Assembly: GCA_910589125.1 (NCBI GenBank)
Contig: CAJURX010000003.1
Location: 4,094-37,033 of the forward strand
Length of the DNA stretch: 32,940 nucleotides
Reading direction: 5' to 3'
Origin: an uncultured Eggerthellaceae bacterium
GTDB lineage: Bacteria; Actinomycetota; Coriobacteriia; Coriobacteriales; Eggerthellaceae
Shown here: positions 24,718 through 31,273 of the stretch, piece after piece
Layout of the letters: the number at the start of each line of letters is the position of its first letter
Numbering within the stretch: position 1 is the first letter of the stretch
Position numbers and translations under genes: made by a program
The notes under the pieces: model-generated
Databases searched by the model: none
Told to the model about the DNA's origin: nothing
Seen by the model: only the letters and a program-made list of their open reading frames with translations

Positions 24718-25851
24718 GTGAAGAAACTTGCGATCATCGGAGCAAGCGTGTTCCAGGACCCATTGATCCTTGCAGCGAAGGAGCGAGGGATCGAAACCCA
24801 CGTATTCGCATGGCGTTGTGGTGATGCAGGTGAGATGACAGCCGATCGTTTTCATCCCATCAGCATCACGGAATGTGAAGCGATAGCGGCGGAGTGCAAG
24901 GAAATAGGCATCGATGGGGTTGCGACCATTGCTTCTGACCTCGCCAATGTCACTGTCTCTAAAGTGGCGAGCGAGCTTGGGCTCTTGGCGAATAGCATTG
25001 AGTGCGTGAACTGCACGACGAACAAGGTGCTCATGAACCGTGTTCTGGATGAAGCTGGGTGCCCTGTTCCAAAGAGCATCATGGTCAAGGAGGGGGAGGT
25101 CCTTGATCCGTCTTCGATGCGCTATCCATCTATCGTCAAACCTGTCGATAGATCCGGTAGCCGCGGGATCACAAAGGTGATCTTCCCCGATGAGCTGAAG
25201 GGCGCTATCGATCGAGCTGTTGATGAGAGCTTTGAGAATGCAGCGATCGTGCAGGAGTACATAGAAGGCAGGGAATTCAGCGTTGAGTACATCTCATGGC
25301 GTGGTGAGCATCGCTTCCTTGCATTGACTGAGAAGTTCACCACTGGTGCGCCAGGCTTCATCGAGAGAGCGCATCTGGAGCCAGCGCGGGCCGATCGCTT
25401 GGAGGTCGAATCGATACAGCGTGTGGTCGAACATGCGCTTGACGCTTTGGGGGTCGAATATGGAGCCTCTCACTCCGAGGTGAAGATCGATGATGGCGGT
25501 GCTGTGCGGATCATCGAGATAGGCAGTCGAATGGGAGGTGACTGCATCGGCAGCGATCTCGTTGAGCTCTCTACTGGATATGATTTCGTGAATGCTGTGA
25601 TCGATGTTGCGTTGGGCGAAGAGCCGCCATTGCCGCATGCTGATAGTGGACGGCATGCAGGCATACGGTTCATCTTCGATGAAGATGACATATCTGCATA
25701 TGAGTCGATCGCCAAGGGTGGGAGTGCGGTCTTGAAGCGTGCGTCTTTTGTAGAAGACACTGACCATGCTATCGTCGATAGCGGGTCTCGGTATGGTTTC
25801 TTCGTGTTCGCATCCGATGATATGGATGATATCCTTCCATTGTTGCCATAG
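24718..25851 (+). CDS. ATP-grasp carboxylate-amine ligase
   Basis: The 377-residue product has the ATP-grasp layout: a Rossmann-like start KKLAIIGASVFQDPLILAAK, a lid segment YPSIVKPVDRSGSRGI with the nucleotide lysine, VQEYIEGREFSVEYIS, and a metal-binding HSEVKIDDGG...IIEIGSRMGGD. Such enzymes form acyl-phosphates and join carboxylates to amines, as in CarB- and PurK-type reactions. In glycan loci they are proposed to amidate uronic or amino-sugar acids with amino acids, but the substrate here is unknown. The start is a GTG, chosen because GGAGGAG at 24703-24709 precedes it by 8 nt; in-frame GTG 24676 and ATG 24691 lack a site. Its position before the ArnC-like gene, 26 bp away, suggests one operon. 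The uronic acid made by Ugd is a possible substrate. Confidence 0.85.
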   Translation: MKKLAIIGASVFQDPLILAAKERGIETHVFAWRCGDAGEMTADRFHPISITECEAIAAECKEIGIDGVATIASDLANVTVSKVASELGLLANSIECVNCTTNKVLMNRVLDEAGCPVPKSIMVKEGEVLDPSSMRYPSIVKPVDRSGSRGITKVIFPDELKGAIDRAVDESFENAAIVQEYIEGREFSVEYISWRGEHRFLALTEKFTTGAPGFIERAHLEPARADRLEVESIQRVVEHALDALGVEYGASHSEVKIDDGGAVRIIEIGSRMGGDCIGSDLVELSTGYDFVNAVIDVALGEEPPLPHADSGRHAGIRFIFDEDDISAYESIAKGGSAVLKRASFVEDTDHAIVDSGSRYGFFVFASDDMDDILPLLP

Positions 25852-25877
25852 CGCATGCATCAGACGTGAGGAGCACT

Positions 25878-26855
25878 TTGGAATCGCTTAGCTTTGTCAT
25901 ACCTTGCTACAGGAGCGCGCAAACGATCGTGCCGGTTCTTGATGAGCTGGAGGCTTCGGTGGCCGCCGCGGGGATAGGAGATTATGAGGTCATCGCTGTG
26001 GTCGATGGCTCTCCTGATGACGTTGCTGAGGTCCTCATCTCCGAATCAAAGGAGCGCAGTTACCTCAAAGTGGTGGAGCTATCGAAGAACTATGGGCAGA
26101 TCAACGCTCAGATGGCTGGTTTCCGACAGGCGGTGAAGGACATAGTCGTAGCCATCGATGATGATGGCCAATGTCCGATAGATCGCATAGGCGATCTGGT
26201 CGCACCTATCGTTGAAGGTCGTGCTGATTTCGTATCGGCGCAGTATCCCGCGAAGAAGCAGAGCTTGTTCCGGAACATCGGCAGCGAGATGAATCAGGCT
26301 ATGGCGCGATCCTTGGTTGGGATGCCGAAGGATTTTCAGATATCGAATTTCTATGCGTTCTCGCAGCTCGTGAATGCAGAGGTGATGAATTTCCCCAATC
26401 CTCATCCATACTTCCTGGGTTCCATACTGCAGACCACGAGTCGCGTGATGAATGTGCCCATGGAAGAGCGCAGGCGCCTTTTGGGGACTAGTGGCTACAC
26501 ATTCAAGAAGCTCATAAGCAATTGGCTCAGTGGATTCTCGAGCTTTTCGATAAAGCCGCTTCGCGTGGCGGATGTGATAGGCGCGCTCTGTGCTCTGTCA
26601 GGCTTTCTGTTCGGTCTCTATATGATCATCACGAAGCTCTTCGGGATCGATAGGCTTGCTGGATACTCATCGATAATCGCTTCTATCTTCTTCGTGGGTG
26701 GGGTGATTATGATCCTCCTAGGTTTGATAGGAGAATATATCGGACGGATAATGCTGCTCCTCAATCATACTCCTCAATATGTGATCAGGCGGATCGTCGT
26801 CAATGGTCAAGCGAGAGACATTTCGCGTTCTGATAGGCGGGGCCCTCTTCTCTAG
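25878..26855 (+). CDS. Polyprenyl-phosphate glycosyltransferase (ArnC/GtrB-like)
   Basis: The 325-residue protein has a GT2 domain of the dolichol-phosphate-mannose synthase type: LSFVIPCYRSAQTIVPVLDEL, VVDGSPDD, LSKNYGQINAQMAGFRQA and IDDDGQ for metal binding. Two membrane helices follow near residues 232-255 and 265-295, as in GtrB and ArnC. DGSPD and YGQ...MAGF resemble ArnC. It would charge undecaprenyl phosphate with a sugar at the inner membrane face for use by the GtrII-type enzyme after flipping by the SMR pair. The TTG at 25878 is preferred because GAGGAG at 25868-25873 is 4 nt upstream; an in-frame GTG at 25866 would add four residues and has no site. A hairpin overlaps its stop. 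Confidence 0.88.
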   Translation: MESLSFVIPCYRSAQTIVPVLDELEASVAAAGIGDYEVIAVVDGSPDDVAEVLISESKERSYLKVVELSKNYGQINAQMAGFRQAVKDIVVAIDDDGQCPIDRIGDLVAPIVEGRADFVSAQYPAKKQSLFRNIGSEMNQAMARSLVGMPKDFQISNFYAFSQLVNAEVMNFPNPHPYFLGSILQTTSRVMNVPMEERRRLLGTSGYTFKKLISNWLSGFSSFSIKPLRVADVIGALCALSGFLFGLYMIITKLFGIDRLAGYSSIIASIFFVGGVIMILLGLIGEYIGRIMLLLNHTPQYVIRRIVVNGQARDISRSDRRGPLL

Positions 26856-26884
26856 GAATGGGTTCGCATGTCCTCTTAGAGAAG
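26847..26884. terminator. Hairpin between convergent genes
   Basis: CTTCTCTAGGA at 26847-26857 pairs with TCTTAGAGAAG at 26874-26884, including one G-T wobble, giving an 11-bp stem with a 16-nt loop. It covers the TAG stop of the ArnC-like gene and ends 13 bp before the opposing SDR gene, so it may terminate both. Confidence 0.55.
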
Positions 26885-26897
26885 TGAGGTCGGGTGC

Positions 26898-27641
26898 TCA
26901 GAGGAAGAAGCCGCCATCGAATTGCATGTCGGTCCCTGTGATGTGCCCTGCTGCATCCGAGAGCAGGAAGGCGATCGCTTGAGCTACCGCTTGAGGCGGG
27001 ATCGGGCCAAGCGGCTGGATCTTCTTCACCTTCTGATGGTAGTCATTCGCGCTGCGATAGAGATCGCGGAGCATGTCCGTGTCGACGCATCCAGGGGAGA
27101 TGCAGTTGATGTTGATGTTCTTGCCTTGCAGCTCATTCGCCATGAGCTTCACCGCAGAGGCTAGGGCGGCTTTCGAGGATCCATAGATGACTTGATTGAA
27201 TCCTGATGCCTTCGCGGTCACGGATCCCACCGCAACGATCTTCCCGCCACGACCTCCATGGAATGCTTGGTATCGCAAGGCCTGTTTCACGCATTCGATG
27301 AAGGAGAGCAGGTTTATGCGGTAAGCATCTTCGGCAAGCTGGATATCGAAGTCCTCAACGGACTGCTTTGGCGAGATGCCGGCGCAATACACCATGCCGT
27401 CGAGCTCTAGGTTCTCTTCCTTCAGGGACCGGAACATGTGCTCTATGGCTTCGATGCTTCGCAGGTCGCAACGGTAGGTCTTGTGGTCTTGCTCGCGAGG
27501 AAGGGTGGCGAGCGCCTTCGAGAGCTTTGCTTCTGATGATGACGCTAAGATGACGCGAGCGCCATCCCTTGCAAGCTCTTGTGCAGTGGATAGGCCGATG
27601 CCTGAGCTTCCCCCAAGGATGAGATGGACGTTCTCATTCAT
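26898..27641 (-). CDS. Short-chain dehydrogenase/reductase
   Basis: The 247-residue protein is a classical SDR: the cofactor motif GGSSGIG at 10-16, YCAGIS in the NNAG position, and catalytic Ser140, Tyr153 and Lys157 in YGSSK. It ends ITGTDMQFDGGF, the usual FabG-like finish. These enzymes reduce or oxidise carbonyls with NAD(P)H. It is the last gene of a four-gene minus-strand operon and its ATG overlaps the phosphoesterase stop by 8 bp. Reduction of a keto sugar or of an acyl adduct made by the TPP enzyme is a reasonable guess but not shown by sequence. A role in fatty acid metabolism is less likely in this context. Confidence 0.88.
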   Translation of the reverse strand: MNENVHLILGGSSGIGLSTAQELARDGARVILASSSEAKLSKALATLPREQDHKTYRCDLRSIEAIEHMFRSLKEENLELDGMVYCAGISPKQSVEDFDIQLAEDAYRINLLSFIECVKQALRYQAFHGGRGGKIVAVGSVTAKASGFNQVIYGSSKAALASAVKLMANELQGKNININCISPGCVDTDMLRDLYRSANDYHQKVKKIQPLGPIPPQAVAQAIAFLLSDAAGHITGTDMQFDGGFFL

Positions 27642-28341
27642 CAGTGGACCTCCCTTGCATGATAGGGTCGCCGATCCTGCACCCGAATGGCAGATTTGCG
27701 AAGAAGTGGTCTGTGAATCCCGCTTCCTTCATGGCCTTGATGGTCTTCTCTATTGGGTATTCCGTGCGTCGGAAGTCGACGGTATCCTCAGATATCATCA
27801 GATAAGCGGCTCGAGGGTCATGGTCTCTTGGCTGCCCTACGGATCCTGGATTGCAATACCTTGCTCCAGGAGAGCATTGGAATGATGGAATATGCGTGTG
27901 ACCTCCGAGGAATAGCGCAACGTTGGGATATTCCTCTTTCGCTTTGCAGAAATCAAAGGAAGCGATGTATTCATCCAAGGGGTCGTTGAGGCCGCCATGG
28001 AATGCGAGCAAGGATCCATCCTCGATGAAGGAGGGTAGCATCCTGCACCACTCCAGATTCTCCTTCGTGATGACTCGTTGTTGATATTCGATGCATCGTT
28101 GGACTGACCGGGAGCGCGGGCAATGCGCCTCGCCAAGCAGATAGCTTTCGTGATTCCCCTTGAGCATGATGACATCATTCGCTCTCAAGAGGTCAAGGCA
28201 CTCATTCACCATTGAGTAGTATCCGCATGCATCTCCGAGGCATATCACTGCATCGCATCCTTCTACCTGAAGGTCTTCCATCACGGCTGCGAGGGCGTGA
28301 TAATTCCCATGTATGTCAGATATGACTCCGATCTTGCTCAT
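27634..28341 (-). CDS. Calcineurin-like metallophosphoesterase
   Basis: The 235-residue protein carries the five metallophosphoesterase blocks: DIHGN at the start (SDIHGNYHAL), GDACGY, GNHE, FHGG and GGHTH. It is of the short prokaryotic YfcE/MJ0936-like type, with two metals and no signal peptide, so it is cytoplasmic. Substrates of this group range from phosphodiesters to sugar phosphates. Here it is translationally coupled on both sides: its ATG overlaps the ATP-grasp stop by 4 bp, and its stop overlaps the SDR start by 8 bp. That fixes it as part of the module, perhaps removing a phosphate from an intermediate. It could also be a general nucleotide phosphoesterase. Confidence 0.9.
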   Translation of the reverse strand: MSKIGVISDIHGNYHALAAVMEDLQVEGCDAVICLGDACGYYSMVNECLDLLRANDVIMLKGNHESYLLGEAHCPRSRSVQRCIEYQQRVITKENLEWCRMLPSFIEDGSLLAFHGGLNDPLDEYIASFDFCKAKEEYPNVALFLGGHTHIPSFQCSPGARYCNPGSVGQPRDHDPRAAYLMISEDTVDFRRTEYPIEKTIKAMKEAGFTDHFFANLPFGCRIGDPIMQGRSTDE

Positions 28342-29318
28342 GCCGAGGTCACTATCTCATCGATGAAGCGCAGCGCGCTTCCTGCCTTTACGCTCGGGTG
28401 GGGCATCTTCCCTTCGAGAAGATGCTCGAGGCACATCTCGGCCTCATTGTATCCAAGGGCGGCGCGAATGGATGTAGATGAAGAGATCCGAGGATTGATC
28501 TCGAGAAGGAGGAACCCGTCGCCCTCTTTGCGGAATTGCATATTCGTCGGGCCTTTTGGGGAGAATGCGCGGCAAAGCTCTGAGACTGCATTAGATAGAC
28601 CGTCCTCGAACACTACCTTCGCCTTTGCGGTGGCTCCTTCTTGACTGAGCTTTCGTTGCATTTGGATCATCCCGGCATGGGTGCCGTCGCCGAGGCCGAA
28701 TACGCCAACGGTATATTCATGTTCTGCGTCACCAACGAGCTTTTGTGCCATGAATTGAGATCCCATTCGTTCCTTGTAGAATGTGAATTCACTTTCATCA
28801 TGGACTACGTGCATGCCCTTAGATGCGTATGATCTTCTAGGTTTCAATAAGAATGTATCGCCCCATGATGCTGATATCGATCGGTAACTGCCATCGATGA
28901 CGCTTGGGATCGCTAGATGTTCCAGTCCACGAGCTATCAGGGCCTCTCGCGTGACCCACTTATCGTTGGAGAGTTCGAGGAGTCGAGGATCATTGAGCAC
29001 GAGCCTCTGGTAGATCATGGGGTCGATATCGCCTTGGCAGGATGTGCATCGTTGGATCTCCTGCTCAGTTCCAAAGAATGCCAAGTCCACATCTCTCTTC
29101 AGGATCAGGTCCGAGAGGAAGCCGAGGTATTCGTCGCTGACCGCATAAGGTGCTTGCACGAACTCGTCACACCATGCTTGCCCCACAGCATCTTCATAGA
29201 TGTCTGTTCCGATGATGTTCAGCCTGCGGTCAGTCATACGGAGGGAGCGTATGACCCCATATCCGATGATGGCACCGACGCCTGTGACGAGGATGTTCAA
29301 GGTCTTATCTGGCATCAT
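28338..29318 (-). CDS. ATP-grasp protein (PylC/CarB-like)
   Basis: The product of up to 326 residues begins with a nucleotide-binding fold LNILVTGVGAIIGYGVIRSLR, then FLLKPRRSYASKGMHVV for the ATP lid and FLLLEINPRISSSTSIRAALG for the metal site. This fits carbamoyl-phosphate-synthase-like ATP-grasp proteins used as amino-acid or sugar ligases. A GAGG site lies 6 nt before the second ATG (29315), the likelier start, and 3 nt before the first (29318). It overlaps the TPP-enzyme gene by 11-14 bp and the phosphoesterase gene by 4 bp. It differs from the other ATP-grasp gene at 24718, so the locus has two ligases, with the second in a separate unit. The substrate is unknown. Confidence 0.85.
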   Translation of the reverse strand: MMPDKTLNILVTGVGAIIGYGVIRSLRMTDRRLNIIGTDIYEDAVGQAWCDEFVQAPYAVSDEYLGFLSDLILKRDVDLAFFGTEQEIQRCTSCQGDIDPMIYQRLVLNDPRLLELSNDKWVTREALIARGLEHLAIPSVIDGSYRSISASWGDTFLLKPRRSYASKGMHVVHDESEFTFYKERMGSQFMAQKLVGDAEHEYTVGVFGLGDGTHAGMIQMQRKLSQEGATAKAKVVFEDGLSNAVSELCRAFSPKGPTNMQFRKEGDGFLLLEINPRISSSTSIRAALGYNEAEMCLEHLLEGKMPHPSVKAGSALRFIDEIVTSA

Positions 29319-31029
29319 ATGCCTCGCTTTCGATCGTCTTCATCTCGGACGAAGTGAGAGGGTCAGCCTGAAATAGGATGGATTTCCCATAGATGGGCTC
29401 AGGTTTGGCAGTGGATGAGGGGCTTATGCTCACCTCGATGATCCAAGCCCGGTCATCATTCAGCGCATGTGCGATCGTGGGAAGCTGATCGATGTCGTCG
29501 ATGTGCAGATAGGCGATGTCATACGCTTTTGCCAAAAGGCGATAGTCGGGTGAGCTGAACCCTTCGACGGATCCCCATGTCCGGCTATCAAGTGCTTTGG
29601 TCTGATAATCGCGTATCAGGCCGAGGCTCTCGTTGTTGAGCACGAATGATTTGATAGGCAGCCTGTGTTCGGCTATGGTCTGCAATTCCTGTATATTCAT
29701 CTGTACACCACCATCACCTGAGATGCAGATGGTCAGCTTGCCATTCTCCAGGAAGGCTCCGATAGCTGAAGGAAGCGCAAACCCCATCGCCCCTAGACCC
29801 GATGATTGGATCAGGTGCTGATCGCGTCCTATGCAGAGGGATGCATTCGCCCAGAGCTGATTCTGCCCTACATCGACGCAGTAGTTCGCCGGAGAGGTCA
29901 CCGACATCGATAGCCTCTCAAGGAAGGAGTTGGGATTGATGCGCTCTTCGATCAGGTATTCCTTAGCACAGGGATATCGATGCATCCAGGACTTGATAGC
30001 GGTGAGCCATGCTCCATCCTGGGCACATGCATCACCTATGGTGACGAGAGCTTCGGCTGCGCAAATGGCATCTTCTTTGAAGGTAAGATAGCTTTTGTCC
30101 AGCTTATCCAATTCGCTATCATCTATGTCGATGACGATGACATTCTGGGTGTCTTGGACCTGTAGCGGTTCTCCAGCTGTCTGTCGTCCATCCAGTCTGG
30201 TTCCAAGGCAAATGGCAAGATCGCTATATTTGACAGCCCAATTCGCGGCACGTGCTCCATGGACTCCCCATGTGCCGCAATACGAATCAAGGGTATTGTC
30301 GTAGCACGCCTTTCCCCTATAGGATGTGACGATGGGTATCCTCAGCCCATCTATCTCGCACATCGTCTTTCGAGAGAGTTTTGAGCATCCGCCGCCCATG
30401 ATGATGATGGGGCGGGTTGCTGCAGAGAGCTCTTCGCGGAGCGTCGCTCTGAGGCGCTCGCTGGCGTTGTCAAGCGTCTCCTCGATGGTGATGCCTCGTG
30501 GCGTCGATGCCGTTTGCGCTCCTTGGATATTATGGGGGACGCTGAGCAGCGTGGGTCCTGGACGTCCGGTGAGCGCAAGGGAGATCGCGCGCACGAGCTC
30601 CTCTTCGATATGCTCGGGTTCCTCGATGGTGGTCGCGTATTTCGTGATCGGCTCTACGATGGATGTGATGTCGGTTTCCTGGAAGCCATATTGGCGCAAG
30701 GAGGTATCGTTTCGCATCTCCTTCTGGCTGACTTGGCCGCAGATGAATAGGCAGGGTAGCGAATCGTAGAATGCATCTGCGATACCGCTGATGAGGTTGA
30801 GCGCCCCAGGGCCGCTGCATGCGATGGCAACACCGAGACGATTCCCTGCCTGAGAATATCCGTTCGCAGCAAAAGCTGCTCCTTGCTCATTTCGACACTC
30901 GATGAAATCGAGGCCCGGAACGCCGCATATCGAATCTATCATGTGGGCGATCGAGCTGCCTTGGTATCCGAAGATGGCGTCAACGCCAGTCGCCTTCAGG
31001 GTTCGTGCGATATATTCAGTCACCTTCAT
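29305..31029 (-). CDS. Thiamine-pyrophosphate enzyme, acetolactate-synthase-like
   Basis: The 574-residue protein has the full acetolactate synthase/pyruvate decarboxylase fold: the catalytic glutamate Glu48 in CRNEQGAAFAANGY, SGPGALNLISG, and the TPP-binding ISGDGGVQMNIQEL followed about 25 residues later by LNNESLGLIRDYQ. It is not near an ilvN or other branched-chain gene, so ordinary acetolactate synthesis is unlikely. Relatives in glycan loci attach two-carbon or keto-acid units to keto sugars (for example YerE of yersiniose synthesis); that role is inference. The ATG at 31029 is chosen over 31065 because a -10 lies at 31086-31081 and family members begin MKVTEYIA-like; neither has a good ribosome binding site. 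It heads a four-gene overlapping operon with ATP-grasp, phosphoesterase and SDR genes. Confidence 0.85.
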   Translation of the reverse strand: MKVTEYIARTLKATGVDAIFGYQGSSIAHMIDSICGVPGLDFIECRNEQGAAFAANGYSQAGNRLGVAIACSGPGALNLISGIADAFYDSLPCLFICGQVSQKEMRNDTSLRQYGFQETDITSIVEPITKYATTIEEPEHIEEELVRAISLALTGRPGPTLLSVPHNIQGAQTASTPRGITIEETLDNASERLRATLREELSAATRPIIIMGGGCSKLSRKTMCEIDGLRIPIVTSYRGKACYDNTLDSYCGTWGVHGARAANWAVKYSDLAICLGTRLDGRQTAGEPLQVQDTQNVIVIDIDDSELDKLDKSYLTFKEDAICAAEALVTIGDACAQDGAWLTAIKSWMHRYPCAKEYLIEERINPNSFLERLSMSVTSPANYCVDVGQNQLWANASLCIGRDQHLIQSSGLGAMGFALPSAIGAFLENGKLTICISGDGGVQMNIQELQTIAEHRLPIKSFVLNNESLGLIRDYQTKALDSRTWGSVEGFSSPDYRLLAKAYDIAYLHIDDIDQLPTIAHALNDDRAWIIEVSISPSSTAKPEPIYGKSILFQADPLTSSEMKTIESEAYDAR

Positions 31030-31080
31030 TGGTCGCTCATTCTCGGTTCTGTGAGTGGCTCGCATTCTTGGATTCAGCGT

Positions 31081-31086
31081 ATTCTA
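31081..31086 (-). promoter_or_regulatory. Possible -10 of the TPP-enzyme operon
   Basis: TAGAAT on the minus strand (5 of 6 to TATAAT) predicts transcription from about 31074 and a leader of about 45 nt to the ATG at 31029. No -35 was found. Confidence 0.35.
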
Positions 31087-31210
31087 CTAGGAACAAGTCT
31101 GGGCATCTGTGGTGCATGGATGGAAAACTGATGTTCCCATGGCGAGGGGGAACGCCCTGGACAGGGAGTCCATCTGCTCTGTGTAGGGATGATGGAAGGT
31201 GGTCAAGAGT

Positions 31211-31240
31211 TTGACGGTTCGGTAACGGCTGTGAGATGAT
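31211..31240 (+). promoter_or_regulatory. Possible promoter of the amidase gene
   Basis: TTGACG at 31211-31216 (5 of 6) is followed after 18 bp by GATGAT at 31235-31240 (4 of 6). The leader would be about 27 nt, with AGGAG at 31265-31269 before the ATG at 31274. Confidence 0.45.
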
Positions 31241-31273
31241 GCCCAGATTCTGCTGGTCGTGGACAGGAGAACC

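Noticed and set aside
29305..31029. TPP enzyme as ordinary acetolactate synthase large subunit (ilvB)
   Set aside because: There is no ilvN or branched-chain gene nearby and it is coupled to ATP-grasp, phosphoesterase and SDR genes inside a glycan locus; the family call is kept general.
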